Source: Oceanicaulis sp052055585
Lineage (GTDB): Bacteria > Pseudomonadota > Alphaproteobacteria > Caulobacterales > Maricaulaceae
Length of the DNA stretch: 64,000 nt
Direction: 5' to 3'
Assembly (NCBI RefSeq): GCF_052055585.1
Contig: NZ_CP170485.1
Coordinates: forward strand, 1,178,001 to 1,242,000
In this document: piece after piece, positions 59,861 through 64,000 of the stretch
Numbering within the stretch: position 1 is the stretch's first letter
Layout: each line of letters opens with the position of its first letter
Translations under genes and position numbers: made by a program
The notes under the pieces: model-generated
The model's database searches: none
Told to the model about the DNA's origin: nothing
Seen by the model: only the letters and a program-made list of their open reading frames with translations

Positions 59861-60465
59861 GCGCTGGCGTCCATATCATCCGGCAGCTGCAAGGGCTCCG
59901 GCGCTGGCCCATAGCGGTTGGGGCCGGACTGGCCTTTTGCAGTAACGAGATAGGCGCCTAGAAGGTGATGCCAGACAGCATAGCTGAAGGCTGAAAGAGC
60001 GCCATTCACAAGCGGGCCCAGACCCGCCATCGCATCAAGGCAGACATAGACCCCGACCGGCAATACCTGAGGCAGGTACGCCCAAAGCCCTGAGCGCCCC
60101 AGATCATGCAAGCGACGCATTCGCCAGAAAATGGTTTCGAGCCAGAGAAGGTTCGCGATGAGCACCATCGCGGCGAGACAAGCGAGTAGGAGCGCGATGA
60201 ATGTTGCTGCTGACAGATCAAGCAGGACGCTTGCACTCACCAAGATGCAAATGCTCACGAAAGCGCAGAGCAGCAAAATGAGCTGGGACTGACCTCTGGC
60301 GCGCCAATAGCGTTCTCTGAGATCGAAAAGGGCGGGATTGCTGGCGAGCCAGATATGAAGCCAGCGTTGCTCAGGTTTAGCCGCACGGCCCTGGGGGCTG
60401 TTTGAGAGCCTGAGAGTGTCCAGGACTTCAGGTCCCAAGGCCTTGAGCTGGTGATAGATCAGCAC
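59857..60465 (-). CDS. DUF805 membrane protein
   Basis: This 202-residue protein carries the DUF805 signature RRLHDLGRSGLWAYL (about residue 114 on) and ends with NRYGP. Four hydrophobic segments lie around it. The N-terminal 45 residues are an extra soluble part. DUF805 proteins are small inner-membrane proteins of unknown role. GTG at 60465 is preceded by GAGGGAG with good spacing and is preferred to the frame opening at 60507. It interrupts the rarA-crcB linkage on the opposite strand. Confidence 0.85.
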   Translation of the reverse strand: MLIYHQLKALGPEVLDTLRLSNSPQGRAAKPEQRWLHIWLASNPALFDLRERYWRARGQSQLILLLCAFVSICILVSASVLLDLSAATFIALLLACLAAMVLIANLLWLETIFWRMRRLHDLGRSGLWAYLPQVLPVGVYVCLDAMAGLGPLVNGALSAFSYAVWHHLLGAYLVTAKGQSGPNRYGPAPEPLQLPDDMDASA

Positions 60466-60575
60466 GCGATTTCTCCCTCGGCGCGAAGTCTCGCCCGCTT
60501 TTCTCACCCTCGCAAGCCATCCCCACCGCCTGATCCCCTTGCGCCTTCGCGCTCACGCGCCTAACCCTCTCGGCC

Positions 60576-60962
60576 ATGCAACATGTGCTTCTCATAGCGC
60601 TGGGCGGCGCGCTGGGCGCGGTGTCGCGGCACTTCGTCAATCAGGCGGGCTTAAGGCTCATCGGGCCGGAATGGCCGTACGGCACGTTCACGGTGAATGT
60701 GCTGGGCTGTCTGATGATGGGGCTGCTGGTGGGCTGGCTGGCGGTCGCAGGTCGTCCGGACGCCACCGAGCTGCGCTATGCGCTGGGCGTCGGGTTTCTG
60801 GGCGCGTTCACGACGATGAGCGCCTTTTCCCTGGATGTGCTGGTGATGGTGGAGCGCAAGACTTATGTGATGGCCGCGATCTATGCGGGCGGCACGCTGA
60901 CGGCCTCTCTGGCTGCGGTGTTCGTCGGGCTGATCCTGGCGCGAAAGGTGTTTGCCGCATGA
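60576..60962 (+). CDS. crcB: Fluoride ion channel CrcB/Fluc
   Basis: CrcB (128 residues) forms dual-topology dimers that export fluoride across the inner membrane. It has four helices and the family motifs GGALGAVSRHF, GTFTVNVLGCLMMG and GFLGAFTTMSAF (the TT-x-S track that binds fluoride). No fluoride riboswitch is visible in the 110 bases upstream. Its TGA overlaps the next gene's ATG (ATGA), so it heads a coupled operon with the RluC-type enzyme, HAD phosphatase and atp12. Confidence 0.96.
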   Translation: MQHVLLIALGGALGAVSRHFVNQAGLRLIGPEWPYGTFTVNVLGCLMMGLLVGWLAVAGRPDATELRYALGVGFLGAFTTMSAFSLDVLVMVERKTYVMAAIYAGGTLTASLAAVFVGLILARKVFAA

Positions 60963-61936
60963 GCGGAGTTCAGACGATTGAAGTCACCCGCGATGAAGAC
61001 GAGATGCGCGTCGATCGCTGGTTCAAGAAGCGGTTTCCTCATGTCAGCCATGGCATGATCGAGAAATTGCTGCGCACGGGGCAGATCCGTGTGGATGGCG
61101 GCCGGGCCAAGGGCAATCAGCGCCTCAATGCCGGCCAGTCCGTGCGCGTGCCGCCCATGCCGGACGCCGGCGAGCCGCGCGAGCAGGGCTCGATCACCCG
61201 TCAGGATGCGCAGTTCGCGCGCTCGCTGGTGATCTATGAAGACAAGCAGATGATTGCGCTCAACAAGCCGCCGGGTCTGGCGGTGCAGGGCGGCTCCAAG
61301 GTGACGATGCACCTTGATCATCTGCTGCAGGCGTTCGGCAAGGGCGATCAGAAGCCCAAGCTGGTGCACCGGCTCGATAAGGACACCTCCGGCGTTCTGG
61401 TGGTCGCCAAGACGGCGCAAAGCGCCAAGCGCCTGTCGCGCCTGTTCCAGACCCGCGATGTGAAGAAGACCTATTGGGCGATCTGCCTGGGCCTGCCTGT
61501 ACCGCGGGCGGGCGAGATCAAGGGCTTCATGAAGAAGGCCATGGAAGGCGATCGCGAGCTGATGGTCGGCGCCCGTCATGGCGAGGAGGGCGCCCAGCAC
61601 GCGCTGACCCGTTATGCGGTGGCCGATAATGCCGGTGCGCGGGCGAGCTGGGTCGTGCTGCGGCCCGAGACCGGGCGCACCCACCAGCTGCGCGTGCACA
61701 TGCAGGCCATGGGGCATTCCATCTATGGCGACGGCAAGTACACCTGCGACTATCCCGATCCCGAGGGGCTGTCGCGCAAGCTGCACCTGCATGCGCGCAA
61801 GATCGAGATCCCGCGCGAAGGCCAGAAGCCGCTGGTGATCGAGGCGGACCTGCCCAAGCACATGGCCGACAGCTTTGACGCGCTGGGCTTTAATCCCAAC
61901 GACAATCTGATGCTGGTCGAGGAGGCGCTCGAATGA
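60959..61936 (+). CDS. rluC: RluA-family 23S rRNA pseudouridine synthase (RluC-type)
   Basis: This 325-residue protein has an N-terminal S4 RNA-binding domain (about 16-65) and the catalytic motif HRLDKDTSG at 137-145 with D140 as nucleophile. It isomerises uridines, probably in 23S rRNA as RluC does; the exact target sites cannot be read from the sequence. The in-frame stretch upstream to 60539 lies inside crcB and is not coding. It overlaps the genes on both sides by four bases (ATGA). Confidence 0.92.
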   Translation: MSGVQTIEVTRDEDEMRVDRWFKKRFPHVSHGMIEKLLRTGQIRVDGGRAKGNQRLNAGQSVRVPPMPDAGEPREQGSITRQDAQFARSLVIYEDKQMIALNKPPGLAVQGGSKVTMHLDHLLQAFGKGDQKPKLVHRLDKDTSGVLVVAKTAQSAKRLSRLFQTRDVKKTYWAICLGLPVPRAGEIKGFMKKAMEGDRELMVGARHGEEGAQHALTRYAVADNAGARASWVVLRPETGRTHQLRVHMQAMGHSIYGDGKYTCDYPDPEGLSRKLHLHARKIEIPREGQKPLVIEADLPKHMADSFDALGFNPNDNLMLVEEALE

Positions 61937-62622
61937 GCGAACTCAAGCTCGCCGTCTTTGATATTGACGGCACGCTGGTCGATAGCCGCGAGGTGATCCA
62001 CCGCGCCATGAGCCGCGCCTTTGAGCGCGCCGGTCTGGGCGAGATCGCCTATGACAAGGTGCGCATGATTGTCGGGCTGGAGCTGGGCGAAGCCGTCGCC
62101 CAGCTGGCGCCGGCCGACTATCCCGCCGATCGGGTGCCCGAGCTGGCCAATTTCTACAAGCAGGCCTTTGTGGAGATGCGCGCCCAGGACGGGTTCTCCG
62201 AACCGCTTTATGCGGGCGCGAAAGAGACCGTGGAGCGCCTCGCCGATGAGGGCTGGCTTCTGGGCGTGGCGACCGGCAAGGCGCGGCGCGGGCTCGACAT
62301 CGTGTTCGAGCACCATGACCTGCACAAATACTTCCAGACGCTTCAGACCGTGGATGGCGGGGCGGGCAAACCCGATCCGCGCATGGTGCTGGACGCAATG
62401 AAGGAAACCGGAGTGGACGCCCATCGCACGGTGGTGATTGGCGACACCAGCTGGGACATGCGCATGGCGCGCGCGGCGAAGACCCATGCGCTGGGCGTCA
62501 GCTGGGGCTTTCATACGCCTGATGAGATCGCCGAGGGCGGCGCCCATTCCATCCATGATGAATTTGACTGTCTGAATGCGGCGCTCGACGCCTTTGGGGA
62601 AAACGGAGCCAGCGCGGCATGA
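61933..62622 (+). CDS. HAD-family hydrolase (phosphoglycolate-phosphatase-like)
   Basis: This 229-residue enzyme has the HAD motif I FDIDGTLVDS with D10 and D12, an alpha-helical cap, motif II in LLGVATGK, K at motif III in GAGKPDP, and motif IV IGDTSWDM. It resembles the Gph group of small-molecule phosphatases. In this conserved neighbourhood it may hydrolyse a damaged or wrong metabolite, but the substrate is unknown. It is coupled to both neighbours by four-base overlaps. Confidence 0.92.
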   Translation: MSELKLAVFDIDGTLVDSREVIHRAMSRAFERAGLGEIAYDKVRMIVGLELGEAVAQLAPADYPADRVPELANFYKQAFVEMRAQDGFSEPLYAGAKETVERLADEGWLLGVATGKARRGLDIVFEHHDLHKYFQTLQTVDGGAGKPDPRMVLDAMKETGVDAHRTVVIGDTSWDMRMARAAKTHALGVSWGFHTPDEIAEGGAHSIHDEFDCLNAALDAFGENGASAA

Positions 62623-63359
62623 GCATGTCCAAGGCGAAAGCCGAGAACCGGGAACTGCCCAAGCGTTTCTATAAAGAGGTGAGCCTTCAGCCCGGCGAGG
62701 GCGGCTGGTCCGTGCTGCTGGATGGCCGTCCGGTGAAAACCCCGGCCAAGCGCGCCCTGCAAGTGCCCTCTGAAACGCTGGCCAAAGCCCTGGCGGCGGA
62801 ATGGGCGGCGCAGGAAACGGTCATTGATCCGTTCACCATGCCCATCACGCGCATCCTGCATGTGGCGCTCGACCGGATCGCGGATGTCCGCGAAGGCGCA
62901 GCAGAGGAGGTGGCGAATTTCGGACGCACCGATCTTCTGAGCCACCGCGCCGATGAAAGCCAGCTGGCCGCCCGTCAGGCCGAGCTGTGGGACCCGTATC
63001 TCGACTGGGCGAAGACCGCGCTTGACGCGCCGCTCAATGCCGCAGCGACCGTGCTGGCGCTGGAACAGCCTGAAAGCTCCATCGCGGCGCTCAAGGCCCG
63101 TGCACTGGCGCAGGATGATCTGCGCCTGACGGCGCTGGTCAGCGTGACACCCATCCTCGGCTCGGCGATCCTCGCCTTTGCGCTGCTGGAAGGCGAGGCG
63201 GACGCCGAAGCCGTCTGGCAGGCTGCGCGCGTGGATGACGACTATCAGACCGAGCGCTGGGGCGAGGATTCTGAAGCCGCGCTCGCCGCCGCCAACCGCA
63301 AGCGTGACCTCATTGCGTGCGAGACCGTGATGCGGTCTCTGGATGAGGCGGGGCTCTAG
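62619..63359 (+). CDS. ATP12 family F1-ATPase assembly chaperone
   Basis: This 246-residue protein matches ATP12, the assembly chaperone for the alpha subunit of F1-ATPase in mitochondria and alphaproteobacteria. It has RFYKEVSLQPGEGGWSVLLDGR near the start, the conserved RPVKTPAK, AEWAAQ and PITRILHVALDRI segments, and YQTERWGEDSEA toward the end. It closes the chain of ATGA-coupled genes from crcB. Its presence is a marker of alphaproteobacteria. Confidence 0.95.
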   Translation: MSMSKAKAENRELPKRFYKEVSLQPGEGGWSVLLDGRPVKTPAKRALQVPSETLAKALAAEWAAQETVIDPFTMPITRILHVALDRIADVREGAAEEVANFGRTDLLSHRADESQLAARQAELWDPYLDWAKTALDAPLNAAATVLALEQPESSIAALKARALAQDDLRLTALVSVTPILGSAILAFALLEGEADAEAVWQAARVDDDYQTERWGEDSEAALAAANRKRDLIACETVMRSLDEAGL

Positions 63360-63386
63360 AGGCGCCATATTCGCCAAACCTCTGAT

Positions 63387-63415
63387 TTGCGCCCATCGCC
63401 GAACCGGTGCTAGCA
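63387..63415 (+). promoter_or_regulatory. weak candidate promoter of the carboxylase gene
   Basis: TTGCGC at 63387-63392 and CTAGCA at 63410-63415, inside GCTAGCAA, are 17 bases apart and partly fit the Caulobacter GCTANAWC form. It lies 37 bases before the next start codon. Confidence 0.3.
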
Positions 63416-63451
63416 AGCTCATAACGAACAAATATCTTGGGAGTGTGGCTG

Positions 63452-64000
63452 ATGAAAGCCGTCCTGGAACAGCTCGACGCGAAACGTGAAGCGGCCCGCA
63501 TGGGCGGGGGCGAAGCCCGCATCAAGGCTCAGCATGAAAAGGGCAAGCTGAGCGCGCGCGAGCGTCTGGACGTGCTGCTGGACGCAGGCAGCTTCGAAGA
63601 GATCGACATGTTCGTCGAGCACGACTGCACCGAGTTCGGCATGGCCGACAAGAAAATCCCCGGCGACGGGGTGGTGACGGGGTCCGGCACGATCAATGGC
63701 CGCTTGGTCTATGTCTTCGCCAAGGATTTCACCGTGTTCGGCGGTTCACTGTCCGCCGCCCATGCCCGCAAGATCTGCAAGGTGCAGGACGCGGCGCTGA
63801 AAAACGGCGCACCCATCATCGGCCTGTTTGACGCCGGAGGCGCCCGCATCCAGGAAGGCGTGGACGCGCTGGGCGGCTATGCCGAGATTTTCCAGCGCAA
63901 TACGCTGGCCTCGGGCGTGATCCCGCAAATCTCCGTCATCATGGGCCCGTGCGCGGGCGGCGACGTCTATTCGCCCGCCATCACCGACTTCATCTTCATG
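63452..64000 (+). CDS. pccB: Acyl-CoA carboxylase carboxyltransferase (beta) subunit, 3' end outside window
   Basis: The first 183 codons of a gene that runs off the window. The frame from ATG at 63452 (GGGAG about ten bases upstream) has no stop. The N-terminal crotonase-like carboxyltransferase fold is clear: GKLSARERLDVLLD, IPGDGVVTGSGTINGR, FAKDFTVFGGSLSAAHARKI and LFDAGGARIQEGVDAL, ending at GPCAGGDVYSPAITDFIFM. This is the beta subunit of propionyl-CoA carboxylase, which makes methylmalonyl-CoA with a biotin-carrying alpha subunit. Other acyl-CoA carboxylases share this part, so the substrate is likely but not certain. Confidence 0.9.
   Translation, partial: MKAVLEQLDAKREAARMGGGEARIKAQHEKGKLSARERLDVLLDAGSFEEIDMFVEHDCTEFGMADKKIPGDGVVTGSGTINGRLVYVFAKDFTVFGGSLSAAHARKICKVQDAALKNGAPIIGLFDAGGARIQEGVDALGGYAEIFQRNTLASGVIPQISVIMGPCAGGDVYSPAITDFIFM

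Noticed and set aside
60466..60575. Fluoride riboswitch upstream of crcB
   Set aside because: I looked for a conserved pseudoknot leader before crcB and saw no convincing pattern in the 110 bases; most of it overlaps the 5' side of the DUF805 gene leader.
60539..60958. N-terminal extension of the RluC-type frame to 465 residues
   Set aside because: The region encodes CrcB in another frame; the S4 domain begins just after ATG at 60959.

Overview
The window is a GC-rich alphaproteobacterial chromosome segment. The large TonB-dependent receptors, an ATP12-type F1 assembly factor, the short-lid adenylate kinase and the tuf / tRNA-Trp / secE / nusG linkage point to the Caulobacterales-Maricaulales side of the class (a Hyphomonas-, Maricaulis- or Oceanicaulis-like marine bacterium). 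That placement is inferred from gene content and protein style, not from a phylogeny. No rRNA, insertion sequence, prophage or CRISPR array was seen.

Layout. 1-1487: the 3' end of a KefB/C-type K+/H+ antiporter and a convergent NAD(P)-binding reductase. 1771-10022: a first EF-Tu gene, then two large TonB-dependent receptor genes, each with a long leader and its own terminator. 10214-22348: tRNA-Trp, secE, nusG, rplK, rplA, rplJ, rplL, rpoB and rpoC, with stable hairpins in several of the gaps. 22433-24358: one oppositely oriented gene for a DUF3422-like membrane-anchored protein. 24726-43357: the str, S10, spc and alpha clusters in canonical order (rpsL to rplQ), including a second, nearly identical EF-Tu gene. 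43450-46682: a glyoxalase-fold protein divergent from a WYL regulator, a DUF1232 protein and a periplasmic HtrA/Deg protease. 46679-58481: a mixed block with an unknown protein, purD, xseA, two tandem globin-coupled chemoreceptors, pgsA, uvrC, folB, a pteridine-reductase-like SDR, membrane proteins, a PTPS/QueD-fold protein and a second VOC protein. 58544-64000: rarA, a DUF805 protein, then crcB, rluC-type, HAD phosphatase and atp12 chained by 4-base overlaps, and the start of an acyl-CoA carboxylase beta subunit.

How the parts work together. Most of the window is the core transcription-translation machinery (RNA polymerase beta, beta', alpha; NusG; SecE/SecY; EF-G; EF-Tu twice; about 30 ribosomal proteins). 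It runs in few operons, with candidate promoters before rpsL, rpsJ and rpsM and intrinsic terminators after tuf1, rpoC, tuf2 and rplQ. The receptors serve nutrient uptake at the outer membrane and use the same kind of codons as the ribosomal genes, which suggests high expression.

The most unusual points are these: two receptors placed inside the tuf / tRNA-Trp / secE linkage; the inverted DUF3422-like gene between rpoC and rpsL; a pterin neighbourhood (folB, a PTR1-like reductase, and a PTPS-fold protein lacking the catalytic Cys and the pterin-anchoring Glu); the tandem globin chemoreceptors separated by a 41-bp inverted repeat; and a clear inverted repeat in the VOC/WYL divergent promoter. 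I found no convincing wholly new multi-gene system; the pterin neighbourhood is the best lead.
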